64,000 bases of DNA from Pseudomonadota bacterium (GTDB lineage Bacteria > Desulfobacterota > Desulfobulbia > Desulfobulbales > Desulfurivibrionaceae), in contig JAHJRQ010000015.1 in NCBI GenBank assembly GCA_018830485.1, positions 124,001-188,000 on the forward strand, read 5' to 3'. Of this stretch, positions 18,269 through 28,604 are shown in pieces (position 1 is the stretch's first letter; every line of letters starts with the position of its first letter). Both the position numbers and the translations under genes were made by a program. The notes beneath the pieces were generated by a model. That model worked only from the letters and a program-made list of their open reading frames with translations, was not told where the DNA came from and did not search any database.

Positions 18269-19081
18269 ATGAATATTTTCACCGCAGCCATACTCGGCAT
18301 CATCCAGGGCGCCACGGAATTTCTGCCCATCTCCAGTTCCGGCCACCTGGCCCTGGCCCATTATTTTTTCGGGGCAGAAGAAGCCAGCCTGACCTTTGAC
18401 GTGGCCCTGCATCTCGGCACGCTCCTGGCCATTCTCATTTATTTCCGCGATGATTTCCTGCAGATGGGCAAGGCAGTCTTCGGCCTCAATCATAACGGGG
18501 AGGAAGCAAAAAAACTGCGCGGCATGGCTTTTTTTATCTGCCTTGCCACCATTCCCGGTGTCCTGGCCGGGCTGTTTCTGGGAGACACCGCGGAACAATA
18601 CTTCCGCCATCCCGCCATGGTGGCAGCAGCCCTGGCCGGAGCCGGGCTGCTCCTCCTCCTTGCCGACCAGGCAGGCAGGCGCGCCCGTGATTTTGGAAAA
18701 ATATCCCTGCCCGACGCGCTGCTCATCGGCCTTGCCCAAGCCTGCGCCATCATCCCCGGGGTATCGCGGAGCGGCAGCACCATCACCTGCGGCCTTGCCC
18801 TGGGGCTTACCCGGCAGGCGGCGGTCCGCTTCTCTTTCCTGCTTTCCGCCCCCATCATCTTCGGAGCCGGAGTCTACAAGCTCCCGGAGATCATTGCCCA
18901 GGGCCTGCTGGGCGACCAAAGCTCCCTGTACCTTACCGGCTTTCTCGCCTCCGCCATCTCCGGCTACCTGTTCATCTCCTTTATCATGCAATACATCCGG
19001 GCCAGAAGTTTCGCCATTTTCGCTTACTACCGCTTCCTGCTGGCGGCCTTGGTCGTAGTCGCCCTTTTCCTCCAACGATAA
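18269..19081 (+). CDS. uppP: Undecaprenyl-diphosphatase UppP (BacA)
   Basis: Membrane phosphatase that recycles the undecaprenyl carrier for peptidoglycan synthesis; also gives bacitracin resistance. Family motifs: GIIQGATEFLPISSSGHLAL near the start (E and SSSGH catalytic region), LHLGTLLAILIYF and GVSRSGSTITCGLALGLTR (PGVSRSGST motif). 270 residues with about eight membrane helices, as expected. There is no Shine-Dalgarno sequence upstream. Confidence 0.96.
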   Translation: MNIFTAAILGIIQGATEFLPISSSGHLALAHYFFGAEEASLTFDVALHLGTLLAILIYFRDDFLQMGKAVFGLNHNGEEAKKLRGMAFFICLATIPGVLAGLFLGDTAEQYFRHPAMVAAALAGAGLLLLLADQAGRRARDFGKISLPDALLIGLAQACAIIPGVSRSGSTITCGLALGLTRQAAVRFSFLLSAPIIFGAGVYKLPEIIAQGLLGDQSSLYLTGFLASAISGYLFISFIMQYIRARSFAIFAYYRFLLAALVVVALFLQR

Positions 19082-19111
19082 TATGACAGATACGCGGCAT
19101 CCTCCGCCGCC

Positions 19112-19816
19112 ATGGAGACCCCCATGGATCCTGCCCAGCTTCCTGAAAAACAGTACGCCCGTCTCCGGGAAATCCGCAAGACATACAAGGTGGACTTCAA
19201 GCCGCTGCGGTTGCGCGGCAAGGAGATCCAACTGCTGCATGCCACCGACCTCGAACCGCTTTTGGCCGGGAAAGATCCCTTCAGGGATGTGCAGGACTTT
19301 CCCTTCTGGGTAAAGCTCTGGGAGGCGGCCATGGTTCTGGCGGACCTCATGCTCACCACCCCGCCGGCAAAAGAAGACCATACCCTGCTCGAACTCGGCG
19401 CCGGTCTTGGCGCGCCGGGCCTTGCCGCCGCTCTGGCCGGTCATCGGGTGACCCTGACCGATTACGAGCCGCATATCCTCGATTTTCAAAGGGTCAGCGC
19501 CGCGGCCACCGGCCTGAAAGGGGTGGACTGCCGTTTGCTCGACTGGCTGAAACCGACCGACCTGCCGCGCTTCGACACCATCATCGGCGCGGAGATCCTC
19601 TTTCGGGAAGAGTTTTTCGTTCCGCTTTTAAACATCTTCCGCTCCCTGCTGGCGGACCAGGGCGTCATCTACCTGGCCCACGATGTCCGCCGCAAAAGCC
19701 TGCCTAAATTCCTCCTGCTGGCGGAAAAGGAATACGAGATCGCGGTGTCCACCCGCAAGATGCGCAGCGATGACAAAGAGCTGACCGTCATCGTCAACCG
19801 GCTCACCCGCCGGTAA
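19112..19816 (+). CDS. Class I SAM methyltransferase (METTL21/Methyltransf_16-like)
   Basis: 234 residues. The SAM-binding core is visible: LLELGAGLGAPGLAAALAGH (motif I) and VTLTDYEPHILDFQR (motif II), then CRLLDWLKPTDLPRFDTIIG and AEILFREE. The pre-core FPFWVKLWEAAMVLADLM is typical of the protein-lysine methyltransferase group that includes METTL21 relatives. The substrate is unknown. Start ATG at 19112; an in-frame ATG at 19124 is possible. It follows uppP by 30 bases. Confidence 0.8.
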   Translation: METPMDPAQLPEKQYARLREIRKTYKVDFKPLRLRGKEIQLLHATDLEPLLAGKDPFRDVQDFPFWVKLWEAAMVLADLMLTTPPAKEDHTLLELGAGLGAPGLAAALAGHRVTLTDYEPHILDFQRVSAAATGLKGVDCRLLDWLKPTDLPRFDTIIGAEILFREEFFVPLLNIFRSLLADQGVIYLAHDVRRKSLPKFLLLAEKEYEIAVSTRKMRSDDKELTVIVNRLTRR

Positions 19817-19819
19817 ATT

Positions 19820-19960
19820 TTTGCCGCGAAACCCACGAAAGAACAGGAAAATAAAAAGATAGCCCCCGGCGCGCGGCAACGGGGAAGCATTTTCAGCCGC
19901 TTCCCCGCAAACCGACCCGTTTTTAAAACTTTCGAGTCATTTCGTGGAGTTCGTGGCAAA
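19820..19960. repeat. Inverted pair of a 21-base dispersed repeat
   Basis: Two copies of a 21-base element with core TTCGTGG...TTCG.GGCAA lie in opposite orientation: 19820-19840 (minus) and 19940-19960 (plus). A third copy is at 55738-55758. The three differ at only a few positions. They sit between genes and may form a long hairpin here. Confidence 0.7.
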
Positions 19961-19987
19961 AAATCTCTCCCGAGGAAAAACACCGCG

Positions 19988-20803
19988 ATGCGCTATCAGG
20001 ATATCGACTGGGACACCATGTGGCGGGAATCCAGAGCCCGCAAGTCCTGGAAAAAGAAAAAGAGCAGCGACTGGGATCAGCGGGCCGCCGGATTTGCCGA
20101 GCGCAACCTCGACTCGCCCTTTGTGGTCCAATTCCTTTCCCGCCTCCAGGTCGAGCCGGAGTGGAGCGTACTGGATGTGGGCTGCGGCCCCGGCACCCTG
20201 GCCATCCCCTTGGCCCGCAAGGTGCGCCGGATCACGGCCCTCGACTATTCCGCCGCCATGCTGGACGAACTCGGCAAACGGGCCAGACGGGAGTCCCTTG
20301 CCAATATCCGGACCATTCAGGGTTCTTGGGACGATGACTGGCAAAAATTCGGCATTGACCGGCACGACATTGCCATTGCCTCCCGCTCGCTCTCCGTGGA
20401 CAACCTCGCCGATGCGCTGCGCAAACTCAACGACTGGGCAAACAAAGGGGTCTACCTGGCTGACCGGGTCGGGGCCGGCCCCTTTGATCCGAGCCTCTTC
20501 GCCGCCATTGGCCGGAATTTTCAGCCCGGCCCGGATTATATCTTCACGGTCAACATCCTCTACACCCTCGGCATCCATGCCCATGTCGACTTCATCACCC
20601 TTGATCAGCAGCGCACCTACGGCTCACGGGAAGAGGCCTTGCAATCATACCGGTGGATGGTGGATGATTTGACCGGCGCGGAAGAAGATCGGCTTACCGC
20701 CTATGTGGATGCGCGCCTCAGCCAACTCGATGAAAACACCTGGCAATTCGCCCGGCAGACCGCTCCGCAATGGGCCTTGATCTGGTGGCGGAAAGAGCGC
20801 TGA
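19988..20803 (+). CDS. Class I SAM-dependent methyltransferase
   Basis: 271 residues. SAM-binding motif I is VLDVGCGPGTLAIPLA, followed by ITALDYSAAMLDELGKRARR. The N-terminus (DWDTMWRESRARKSWKKKKS) is charged, and the C-terminus ends in QWALIWWRKER. This is the small-molecule or Methyltransf_25 type; the substrate cannot be told from sequence. It stands alone between the uppP group and trkA. Confidence 0.82.
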   Translation: MRYQDIDWDTMWRESRARKSWKKKKSSDWDQRAAGFAERNLDSPFVVQFLSRLQVEPEWSVLDVGCGPGTLAIPLARKVRRITALDYSAAMLDELGKRARRESLANIRTIQGSWDDDWQKFGIDRHDIAIASRSLSVDNLADALRKLNDWANKGVYLADRVGAGPFDPSLFAAIGRNFQPGPDYIFTVNILYTLGIHAHVDFITLDQQRTYGSREEALQSYRWMVDDLTGAEEDRLTAYVDARLSQLDENTWQFARQTAPQWALIWWRKER

Positions 20804-20968
20804 TTTGCATATTCCCGGCAGAGCGGCTATAATGCCGTTTTTTATGGAAGATCGGCCAATCCTGTTTTTTTTACATTTCTTTTCTTCTTTTTGCGCACGG
20901 AACACCGGGGGAAGACGTCTCTTTCCTTTGGCAAAAAAGCACCGGATTTTCTTTACAATGAGGGCTCC

Positions 20969-22321
20969 ATGCGTATCATGATCGTCGGCGCAGGCATGGT
21001 CGGTTACCACCTGAGCGAAAAACTCTCGGTGGAAGGGCAGGAGGTTGTCCTCATCGATCAGGATGAATCCAAACTCCGCCGCATCGAACGGGACCTCAAC
21101 ATACTCACCGTGCGGGGCAGCGGCGCTTCGGCCCGCATCCTGGAGGAGGCGGGCATCGCCAAAACAGACCTCTTTATCGCCGTCACCGACAGCGACGAGG
21201 TCAACCTCATTGCCTGCATCATCTCAAAAAACTACACTGTCAAAACCCGCATAGCCCGGGTGCGCAACGACGATTTTTACATCCAGGGCACCTCCCAGGC
21301 CGAAAAATCCCTGGGCATCGACCTGCTGATCAGCCCCGACCTGGCCATGGCCGAAGAGATCATGCACCTCATCAATGTTTCCGCCGCCTTTGAGGTGGCG
21401 GAATTTGCCCGGGGCCAGGTGGAGTTGCTCGGCTACCTCGTCCAGGCGGGCTATCCCTGCGTCAACTCCACCCTGCTGCAACTTCGGGACCTGCAAGGAA
21501 TCTATGATTTTGTCATCGTCGCCATCACCCGGGACGGGCAGACCATCATTCCCCACGGGCGAGACAAGATCGAGGCCGGCGACAAGGTCTATCTGGTGAT
21601 GCGCAAAAGCGATGTGCCGGCGGTGGAGCGGTTGCTCTTCAATACCGAAAGCCAGGTGCCGAAGAATGTTTTCATCGTGGGCGGCAGCACCATCGGCTAT
21701 ATGGTTGCCCGGCAACTGGAGCAGAAAAAGATCAATGTCCGGCTGGTGGAGCAGGACAAGAACCGCTGCGAATTTCTTTCCGAACAGCTGGAGCAGACCG
21801 TGGTACTCAACTGCGACGGCCTGGAGCCCCAGGACTTGCTCGACGAAGGCATCGACCAGGCGGACCTGGTCATCTCCGTCACCAACAGCGACACCACCAA
21901 TATTCTTTCCAGTCTGCTGGCCAAACACCATGGCGCGAAAAAATGCATCACCCATATCAACAGCCCGGGGTTCATCCCCATGCTCGGCAAGCTGGGGATC
22001 GATGTCCCCTTAAGCCCCCGGCAGGTTGCGGCCAACATGATCCTCCGCTTTGTCCGCGGCGGCGGCAAGATCGTCAACGTCGCCACCCTGATGGGCAGCA
22101 ATGCCGAGGTCATCGAGATCAAGGTTCCCGCACAGGAACATTTTAGCGACCTTCCCCTCAAGCTCCTTGATTTTCCGCAAGGCTCCATTGTCGGCGCCAT
22201 CATCCGCCACAATCAGGTGATCATCCCCTCCGGCGACACCAGGCTGCAGCAGGGGGACAACCTGGTGGTCTTCTTTACCCAACAGGCGCTTTCCGGTCTG
22301 GAAAGCCTTTTTGACGCTTAG
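20969..22321 (+). CDS. trkA: Trk potassium uptake regulatory subunit TrkA
   Basis: 450 residues, cytoplasmic ring subunit of the Trk K+ channel. Two RCK units, each with an NAD-binding Rossmann core and a TrkA-C domain: MRIMIVGAGMVGYHLSEKL (residues 1-20) and again NVFIVGGSTIGYMVARQLEQ (about 230-250). The start ATG at 20969 follows GAGGG and gives the canonical N-terminus. It is 14 bases before trkH and forms an operon with it. Confidence 0.95.
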   Translation: MRIMIVGAGMVGYHLSEKLSVEGQEVVLIDQDESKLRRIERDLNILTVRGSGASARILEEAGIAKTDLFIAVTDSDEVNLIACIISKNYTVKTRIARVRNDDFYIQGTSQAEKSLGIDLLISPDLAMAEEIMHLINVSAAFEVAEFARGQVELLGYLVQAGYPCVNSTLLQLRDLQGIYDFVIVAITRDGQTIIPHGRDKIEAGDKVYLVMRKSDVPAVERLLFNTESQVPKNVFIVGGSTIGYMVARQLEQKKINVRLVEQDKNRCEFLSEQLEQTVVLNCDGLEPQDLLDEGIDQADLVISVTNSDTTNILSSLLAKHHGAKKCITHINSPGFIPMLGKLGIDVPLSPRQVAANMILRFVRGGGKIVNVATLMGSNAEVIEIKVPAQEHFSDLPLKLLDFPQGSIVGAIIRHNQVIIPSGDTRLQQGDNLVVFFTQQALSGLESLFDA

Positions 22322-22335
22322 GGCAGGGGCGAGCC

Positions 22336-23853
22336 ATGCGCACCGGCGGCGTTCTCAATATCCTCGGCAAACTGCTGATCCTGATTTCCCTCTGCCTTTT
22401 GACGCCGATCCCCTTCAGCCTCTATTTTGAAGACGGCATGACCGCAACCTTTCTCCTTTCCGCCGGCTTGGGGGCGATCCTCGGGCTGCTGCTCCTCGCC
22501 CTTTTTGCGCCGGAAAAGGATCTCGGATACCGGGACGGCTTTGCGGTGGTGGTTTTAAGCTGGCTGGGGTTGGCCTTTCTCGGCGCCCTGCCCTTTTATT
22601 TCTCCGGCAAGATGCCCCTGTTCGTCGATTGTTTTTTCGAGTCCATGTCCGGCTTTACCACCACCGGCTCCACGATCCTCAGCCAGGTTGAGATTCTCCC
22701 GCACAGCCTCCTCTTCTGGCGGGCCATGACCCACTGGCTGGGCGGCATGGGCATCATCGTCCTCTCCCTGGCCATTCTCCCGCTCCTGGGCGTGGGCGGG
22801 ATGCAGCTCTTTCAGGCCGAGATGCCCGGCCCCACCAAGGATCGGCTCGCTCCGCGCATCCAGGACACGGCCCGCATCCTCTGGGGCGTGTATTTTCTCT
22901 TCACCGTTGTCCTGACCGCGCTACTCCTTTGGGGCGGCATGAGCTTTTTCGACGCCATCTGCCACTCCTTCGCCACCCTGGCCACCGGCGGATTTTCCAC
23001 CCACACCGCCAGCGTTGGCCACTTTGACTCGGTTTACATCGAAACCGTCATCATTATTTTCATGTTTCTGGCCGGCGCCAACTTTTCCCTGCACCACCTC
23101 GGCATTAAAGGCAAGCTTTCCGTTTACTGGCGCAACGAAGAGTTCCGCTTTTATCTCACCCTCTGCACCCTGGCCACCCTGTTCATCGTGGCGGTGAACT
23201 CCTATCATCAGGTGTATGCCACCTTTGGCCAAACCCTGCGCACCGCGGCCTTCCAGGTGGTCTCCATCATCACCACCACAGGCTTCGGCACCGCGGATTT
23301 CGACCAATGGCCCCCGGCGGTGAAAATCCTCCTGGTCTCCCTGATGTTTGTCGGAGGCTGCGCCGGTTCCACCGGGGGCGGGATCAAGATGGTGCGGATC
23401 CTGCTCTTCTTTAAATTCGCCCGTCTGCAGCTCCGAAATCTGGTGCATCCCCGCACCATCGGCACCCTGAAGTTCGGCAAGGTCAAGGTGCCGCAGGAAG
23501 TCATGGTCGCTATCCTGGGATTCCTCGCCCTGCATATCGGGGTTTTTCTTTTTGCCAGCCTGGCGGTTACCGCCCTGGGTGTAGACATCGTCACCGGCAC
23601 CACTGCGGTGATAACCACATTGAACAACATCGGCCCGGGACTCAACCTGGTCGGTCCGGCCCAGAACTTCGGGCATCTGCCGCCCTTGGCCAAGGGGGTC
23701 TTAAGCTTCTGCATGCTGGCCGGCCGCCTTGAACTCTATACCGTGGCGGTGCTGCTCACTCCGGATTTCTGGCAGATGGCGCGGAAACCAGTCTGGCGCT
23801 GGCAGATGGTCAAGGCTCCCTCCGCAAGCAGTTCCACCCCTTACAGACTATAG
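22336..23853 (+). CDS. trkH: Trk potassium transporter membrane subunit TrkH
   Basis: 505 residues, K+ permease. The four pore-loop repeats with selectivity residues are visible: [39 protein letters not shown] and [14 protein letters not shown]. Ten or so membrane helices. Its partner TrkA is directly upstream and mnmG starts 3 bases downstream. Confidence 0.96.
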   Translation: MRTGGVLNILGKLLILISLCLLTPIPFSLYFEDGMTATFLLSAGLGAILGLLLLALFAPEKDLGYRDGFAVVVLSWLGLAFLGALPFYFSGKMPLFVDCFFESMSGFTTTGSTILSQVEILPHSLLFWRAMTHWLGGMGIIVLSLAILPLLGVGGMQLFQAEMPGPTKDRLAPRIQDTARILWGVYFLFTVVLTALLLWGGMSFFDAICHSFATLATGGFSTHTASVGHFDSVYIETVIIIFMFLAGANFSLHHLGIKGKLSVYWRNEEFRFYLTLCTLATLFIVAVNSYHQVYATFGQTLRTAAFQVVSIITTTGFGTADFDQWPPAVKILLVSLMFVGGCAGSTGGGIKMVRILLFFKFARLQLRNLVHPRTIGTLKFGKVKVPQEVMVAILGFLALHIGVFLFASLAVTALGVDIVTGTTAVITTLNNIGPGLNLVGPAQNFGHLPPLAKGVLSFCMLAGRLELYTVAVLLTPDFWQMARKPVWRWQMVKAPSASSSTPYRL

Positions 23854-23855
23854 CC

Positions 23856-25736
23856 ATGCCACACTCCACGCAATACGACGTCATCGTCATCGGCGCGGGC
23901 CATGCCGGCTGCGAAGCCGCTCTGGCCTGTGCCCGCATGGGCTGCCGCACCGCAGTGCTGGTGGTCAACGTTGACACCATCGGGGCCATGAGCTGCAACC
24001 CGGCCATCGGCGGCTTGGCCAAGGGGCATCTGGTCAAGGAGATCGACGCCCTCGGCGGCGAGATGGCGAAAAACATCGACGCCACCGGCATCCAATTCCG
24101 CCGCCTCAACACGCGCAAAGGCCCGGCGGTCTGGTCCTCCAGGGCCCAGGCCGACCGCCTCCTCTACCGGCTGCGGATGAAATCGGTGCTGGAGCAGCAG
24201 GAAAACCTCCACATCAAACAAACCACCGCCGACCGGCTGCTCATCAAAAACGGAGCACTCGGTGGGGTGGTTACTTCCCTGGATGAAGAAATCACCGCCC
24301 GCGCAGTGGTCATCGCCACCGGCACCTTCCTCAATGGCCTGATCCACATCGGCCTGAAGAATTTCCCGGCCGGCCGCATGGGCGACGTGCCCTCGCTGAA
24401 GCTGCCCCTGCACCTCAAGGAGCTGGGCTTTGCCATGGGCAGGATGAAGACCGGCACCACCCCGCGCCTGGACGGAACCACCATCGATTACTCCGAACTC
24501 GAAGCCCAGCACAGCGACGAGCCGCCCAATCTTTTTTCCTTTTCCAACCGGGGCAAGCAGTCGGTGCTGCCCCAGCGCCCCTGCCACATCACCTACACCA
24601 ACCCCACCACCCACGCGATCATCCGGGCGGGCACCGACCGCTCTCCCATGTACACCGGGATAATCGAAGGGGTGGGCGCCCGCTATTGCCCGTCGGTGGA
24701 AGACAAGGTCATGCGCTTTCCGGAAAAGGAACGCCACCAGATCTTTCTTGAACCCGAAGGGCTGGAGACGGTGGAGATCTACCCCAACGGCTTGCCCACC
24801 AGCCTGCCCATGGATGTGCAGACCGCCATGCTCCGCAGCATCAAGGGGTTGGAGAATGTCGCCATCATCCGGCCCGGCTATGCCATTGAATACGATTATG
24901 TCGATCCGCTGGAGCTGCACCCCTCCTTGGAGACAAAACGGCTGAATGGCCTCTTTCTGGCCGGGCAGATCAACGGCACCTCCGGCTACGAGGAGGCTGC
25001 GGCCCAAGGGCTGATCGCCGGAATCAACGCGGTGAAATACGTGCGGGAAGAGGAACCGTTGATCCTGGACCGCTCCCAGGCCTACACCGGGGTGCTCATC
25101 GACGATCTGGTCACCCGGGGCACCAAGGAGCCGTACCGGCTCTTCACCTCCAGGGCCGAATACCGGCTGCTGCTGCGGGAAGACAACGCGGACCTGCGAT
25201 TGGGCGAGATCGGCCGGGATCTGGGTTTGGTGCAAGACGACACCTACCGCTTGTTTCAGGCCAAGAAACAGGCCATCGAGGAATCCCTGGCCCTGTTCAA
25301 CACCACCCAGATCCGGCCCAAGCAGGAAATCAACAACCGCTTGCTGGCCATGGGCAGCGCCACCCTCAAAACCGCGGTGAGCGCGGCCGACCTTTTGCGT
25401 CGGCCGGAGATGGATCTTGCCTCCGTGGCCCGGCTCACCGGCCTCACCCTGCCGCGCCCCGAGGAAGAGGTGACCCGGGAGGTCGAGCTGGCCATCAAAT
25501 ACCACGGCTACATCGAGCGGCAGAGCGAGCAGGTGGACCGTTTCCGCCGCATGGAATCGGTGCTCCTGCCCGAGGATCTTCCCTACCGGACCATGGCCGG
25601 CCTTTCCCGGGAGGTGGTGGAGAAACTTTCCAAGATCCAGCCCCGGACCCTGGGCCAGGCGGCGCGGATCTCCGGGATCACCCCGGCCGCCATCTCCATC
25701 CTCCAGGTGCATCTTAAAAAGGAGAATCTCATTTGA
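23856..25736 (+). CDS. mnmG: tRNA uridine-5-carboxymethylaminomethyl modification enzyme MnmG (GidA)
   Basis: FAD and NADH-dependent enzyme that, with MnmE, adds a carboxymethylaminomethyl group to wobble uridine 34. Motifs: FAD site [64 protein letters not shown] and the C-terminal [31 protein letters not shown] (written here in parts). 626 residues, normal. Its stop overlaps the TTG start of the next gene. Confidence 0.97.
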   Translation: MPHSTQYDVIVIGAGHAGCEAALACARMGCRTAVLVVNVDTIGAMSCNPAIGGLAKGHLVKEIDALGGEMAKNIDATGIQFRRLNTRKGPAVWSSRAQADRLLYRLRMKSVLEQQENLHIKQTTADRLLIKNGALGGVVTSLDEEITARAVVIATGTFLNGLIHIGLKNFPAGRMGDVPSLKLPLHLKELGFAMGRMKTGTTPRLDGTTIDYSELEAQHSDEPPNLFSFSNRGKQSVLPQRPCHITYTNPTTHAIIRAGTDRSPMYTGIIEGVGARYCPSVEDKVMRFPEKERHQIFLEPEGLETVEIYPNGLPTSLPMDVQTAMLRSIKGLENVAIIRPGYAIEYDYVDPLELHPSLETKRLNGLFLAGQINGTSGYEEAAAQGLIAGINAVKYVREEEPLILDRSQAYTGVLIDDLVTRGTKEPYRLFTSRAEYRLLLREDNADLRLGEIGRDLGLVQDDTYRLFQAKKQAIEESLALFNTTQIRPKQEINNRLLAMGSATLKTAVSAADLLRRPEMDLASVARLTGLTLPRPEEEVTREVELAIKYHGYIERQSEQVDRFRRMESVLLPEDLPYRTMAGLSREVVEKLSKIQPRTLGQAARISGITPAAISILQVHLKKENLI

Positions 25737-27415
25737 AGAGGATTGACGCATGGCTCAGGCAGCTCGGCGAGGCCATGAAATTCAGTCTCAGCTTCAAATT
25801 CATCACCGGCTGCAGCATTACCCTGCTGGTCACCCTCGGCGCCACCTTCTATGTGTTCAACGAGCGCCAGGAGCAACTCATCGTCCGCCAGGCGGAGAAT
25901 GAAGCCCGCGCGGTTTTCCGGCAGATCGTCCTGATGCGCCGTTGGATAGCCGACCACGGCGGGATCTTTGTGGAAAGGCTGCCGCGCTCCCAGCCCTCCC
26001 CCTATCTTTCCGAGCCCGAGATTCGCGATCGCGAGGGGCGGCATTACACCAAAGAAACCCCGGCCATGGTCACCAAGGAGCTGGCCAAGTACTCCCGGGA
26101 AGAGGGGTTGTTCTGGTTCCACATCACCAGCCTCAAACTGACCAATCCGGAAAATGTGCCAGACCCCTTCGAGCGGAAGGCCCTGCTGGCCTTCGAGCAG
26201 AAAAATCTCCGGGAATTCACCGCCATCGAAGACATCGACCGCCAGCCTTACCTCCGCTACATCTCCCCCCTCTATGTCGAGGAAGCCTGCCTGAAATGCC
26301 ACCGGGAACAGGGGTACAAGGTGGGCGATGTCCGCGGCGCCATCAGCGTTGCCCTGCCCATGGACAAGACCTTTACCGAAGCGAGGCAGAACCGGCGGCG
26401 GATGTTCGCCTCCATGCTCCTGGTGGTGGGGGCCCTGAGCGGAGCGATGATCTTCATGATGCGGCATCTGGTGCTGCATCCTATGAAGCGGCTCTCCACC
26501 TCCATCCGGGAATTTTCCCGGGGCAATTACGAGGCGGGAGATATCCTGCGAACCGGGGATGAATTCGAGGATCTCTCCCGCGCCTTTGCCGACATGACCG
26601 CCCAGCTCACCGGATACCACGGCGATCTCCAGGATCGCATCCGGGAGGCGACCAAGGATCTTGCCGAATCCAACCGGAAGCTTCTGGAGACCAACCGGCT
26701 GCTCAACGCGGCCAGCGAACGCAAGTCGGACTTCATCGCCCGCGCCTCCCACGAACTGCGCACCCCCTTGACCTCCATCAAGGGCTCCATGGAATACGTC
26801 ACCGCCAAGCTGGCCTGCCTTCCTCCCCAGGAGGCGGGCAACTGCCCGCAAAATGAACTCTGCGATTTTTTCCAGCTCATCAACAAAAACACCAATCGCC
26901 TCATCCGGTTGGTCAACACCATGCTCGATATCGAGCGGATCGAGATGGGCGACACCACGGCCCTGCATAGCGGTGCATTTGATCTGACGCAGGTGATCCG
27001 CGAAACAATCACCGGCCTTGCCTGCCTTGCCGACGAAAAGGGAATCCGGCTCGCCGCCCTGCTGCCGGAGACCATGCCCCTGCGGGCAGACGAGGACAAG
27101 ATCAGGCAGGTGCTCACCAATCTGCTGGCCAATGCGATCAAGTTCACCCCCGAACAGTCAACCGTCACCATCCGCGGGTTCCAGGAAGAGGGCTTCGCCG
27201 TGGTCGAGGTCCAGGACCAGGGGCCTGGCATTGCCAAAGCAGAGCGGGAAAAGGTTTTTGACAAGTTCTACAAATTGGGCAATAAAGAGGGAAGCGGCCT
27301 GGGGCTCACCATCTGCCGGAGTATCATCACGGCCCACGGCGGGGTCATCGGCGTGGCGGACAGCCAAGGGCCGGGAGCCCGCCTCTATTTCTGGCTGCCC
27401 GCCGGGGAGGAATGA
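25733..27415 (+). CDS. Membrane histidine kinase with Tll0287-like c-haem sensor domain
   Basis: 560 residues. Layout: transmembrane helix about 20-42, an extracytoplasmic Tll0287-like (DUF3365) sensor domain about 45-215 carrying the haem motif C186-LKC-H190, a second helix about 225-245, HAMP, a HisKA domain with [20 protein letters not shown] (phosphorylated His near 340) and an HATPase with [11 protein letters not shown] and [12 protein letters not shown]. The haem suggests a redox or NO sensor. The start is TTG at 25733, chosen because AAGGAG lies 9 bases upstream and it overlaps the mnmG stop; an internal ATG at 25775 is an alternative. It is coupled by ATGA to its response regulator. 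Confidence 0.85.
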   Translation: MKRIDAWLRQLGEAMKFSLSFKFITGCSITLLVTLGATFYVFNERQEQLIVRQAENEARAVFRQIVLMRRWIADHGGIFVERLPRSQPSPYLSEPEIRDREGRHYTKETPAMVTKELAKYSREEGLFWFHITSLKLTNPENVPDPFERKALLAFEQKNLREFTAIEDIDRQPYLRYISPLYVEEACLKCHREQGYKVGDVRGAISVALPMDKTFTEARQNRRRMFASMLLVVGALSGAMIFMMRHLVLHPMKRLSTSIREFSRGNYEAGDILRTGDEFEDLSRAFADMTAQLTGYHGDLQDRIREATKDLAESNRKLLETNRLLNAASERKSDFIARASHELRTPLTSIKGSMEYVTAKLACLPPQEAGNCPQNELCDFFQLINKNTNRLIRLVNTMLDIERIEMGDTTALHSGAFDLTQVIRETITGLACLADEKGIRLAALLPETMPLRADEDKIRQVLTNLLANAIKFTPEQSTVTIRGFQEEGFAVVEVQDQGPGIAKAEREKVFDKFYKLGNKEGSGLGLTICRSIITAHGGVIGVADSQGPGARLYFWLPAGEE

Positions 27416-28116
27416 TGGAGACCAGAGCAGTTACTGCAACATTGCTGGCCATCGACGATGACCAGGACATCCTCAAGGTCCTCAAGGCGAACCTTGAGCT
27501 GCACGGCTTCAGCCTGCTCACCGCCGATTCCCTGGCCGCGGCCCGGGCCATCCTCGCCGAACGCCAACCCGATCTGGTGCTCCTCGACCTGATGCTGCCC
27601 GACGGCGACGGGCTGGAATTCTGCTGCGCCCTGAAATCGCTGCATCCCTCCCTGCCGGTCATCATGCTGACCGCCAAGGACAAGGTTTCGGACAAGGTCA
27701 TCGGCCTGGAACTGGGGGCGGACGACTACATGGTCAAGCCCTTTGAAACCGGCGAACTTCTCGCGCGCATCCGGGCCAGATTGCGGCCGACAGCACCCCA
27801 GCCCCCTCAACCCACCACCATTACCGCCGGGGATCTTGCCATCGACCTGCGCAATCAGGCGGTAACGGTGCGGGGCACGGTCGTAGCCCTCACCCCCAAG
27901 GAGTTCCAGGTTCTCGCCTGTCTGGTGGAGAATCGCAACAATCTGGTGACCAGGGAGGAGATCCGCCAATGCCTCTGGAGCGACGCCAAACTCTATTCCT
28001 GGAGCCGGGTCATCGACGTGCACATCCAGCACCTTCGCCAGAAGATCGAGGTCAACCCGGCGGAACCGCGCTATATCGTTACGGTGCCGGGGCGGGGGTA
28101 TCGGTTTGAGGAGTAG
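27412..28116 (+). CDS. OmpR/PhoB-family response regulator
   Basis: 234 residues. Receiver domain 1-125 with LLAIDDDQD acidic pocket, phosphoacceptor in LVLLDLMLPDGDGLEF, and KP in DDYMVKPFETGELL. Winged-helix DNA-binding domain 135-234 with LTPKEFQVLACLVENRNNLV, VIDVHIQHLRQKI and YIVTVPGRGYRF. Start ATGATG overlaps the kinase stop, so it is the cognate partner. Targets unknown; the haem-sensor kinase and the convergent nitrite-reductase gene make nitrogen-oxide or redox control a reasonable guess. Confidence 0.93.
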   Translation: MMETRAVTATLLAIDDDQDILKVLKANLELHGFSLLTADSLAAARAILAERQPDLVLLDLMLPDGDGLEFCCALKSLHPSLPVIMLTAKDKVSDKVIGLELGADDYMVKPFETGELLARIRARLRPTAPQPPQPTTITAGDLAIDLRNQAVTVRGTVVALTPKEFQVLACLVENRNNLVTREEIRQCLWSDAKLYSWSRVIDVHIQHLRQKIEVNPAEPRYIVTVPGRGYRFEE

Positions 28117-28295
28117 GGGGATGGAGAGGGTTTAGGCCACGATTGCATCGACAGGAAGTAGTTGCCTGATTTCCTTTCGATTTACTTCCTTCGGCAGGTC
28201 GGGTAGAGCAAAGCGAATCCCGACAGTTCCTTGCCAGCGCCCCAATCACCAGGAGAAATCTCCTGCTTCTCACAACGGTGGCCAATGTGAGGCGG
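28117..28295. other. Gene-free convergent gap with an inverted repeat
   Basis: Between the response regulator and the monohaem cytochrome. It contains AGGAAGTA (28153-28160) and TACTTCCT (28183-28190), a perfect 8-base inverted repeat. A short minus-strand open frame here shows no family features and I do not call it. Confidence 0.5.
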
Positions 28296-28475
28296 TCAAG
28301 CTGTTGGCGAAGCTGCCAACCCGTGTTTTCCGTCAAACCAGGCCTTTTCCTGGTCTCCGTGGCATTCGCCGCATTCCTGGCTCCCCGGAATGGCCGGATG
28401 TTTCCCTGCCTCCGCCAGCACCGCCTGCGGCTGCATCAGCAGGCACAAGCCCATCAAGACGATCAATCGCTTCAT
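28296..28475 (-). CDS. 59-residue secreted monohaem c-type cytochrome
   Basis: Small protein below usual length cutoffs. The translated frame reads MKRLIVLMGLCLLMQPQAVL as signal peptide (cleavage near VLAEA), then PAIPGSQECGECHGDQEKAW containing one haem motif CGECH, a further GKHG, and stop. The mature protein is about 37 residues. A good ribosome binding site (GGAGGG) sits 4 bases before the ATG at 28475. It lies downstream of the octaheme nitrite reductase on the same strand, beyond a terminator. It could be a tiny electron carrier, or the surviving N-terminal piece of a longer multihaem protein, since CxxCH followed by W..GKH is seen at the start of such proteins. Confidence 0.7.
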   Translation of the reverse strand: MKRLIVLMGLCLLMQPQAVLAEAGKHPAIPGSQECGECHGDQEKAWFDGKHGLAASPTA

Positions 28476-28542
28476 GATCCCTCCTCGTCGCCGGGCTCGA
28501 AAACCCAGGCGGTTACAGTTCCTCGGGGGAATAGCCCCGAAA

Positions 28543-28574
28543 GAAAAACGGCCGAGGCGTTTCCGCCCCGGCCG
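28543..28574 (-). terminator. Terminator of the nitrite reductase gene
   Basis: On the minus strand CGGCCGGGGCG, loop GAAA, CGCCTCGGCCG, then TTTTT. Strong GC stem directly after the gene at 28605. It may allow partial readthrough into the small cytochrome gene. Confidence 0.88.
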
Positions 28575-28604
28575 CTCCTGCTACGCATGGGTCTTGCGCA
28601 TCCC

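Noticed and set aside
28079-28336. Short minus-strand frame overlapping the end of the response regulator and the monohaem gene
   Set aside because: It overlaps two better frames and shows no family pattern; the inverted repeat inside suggests non-coding DNA.
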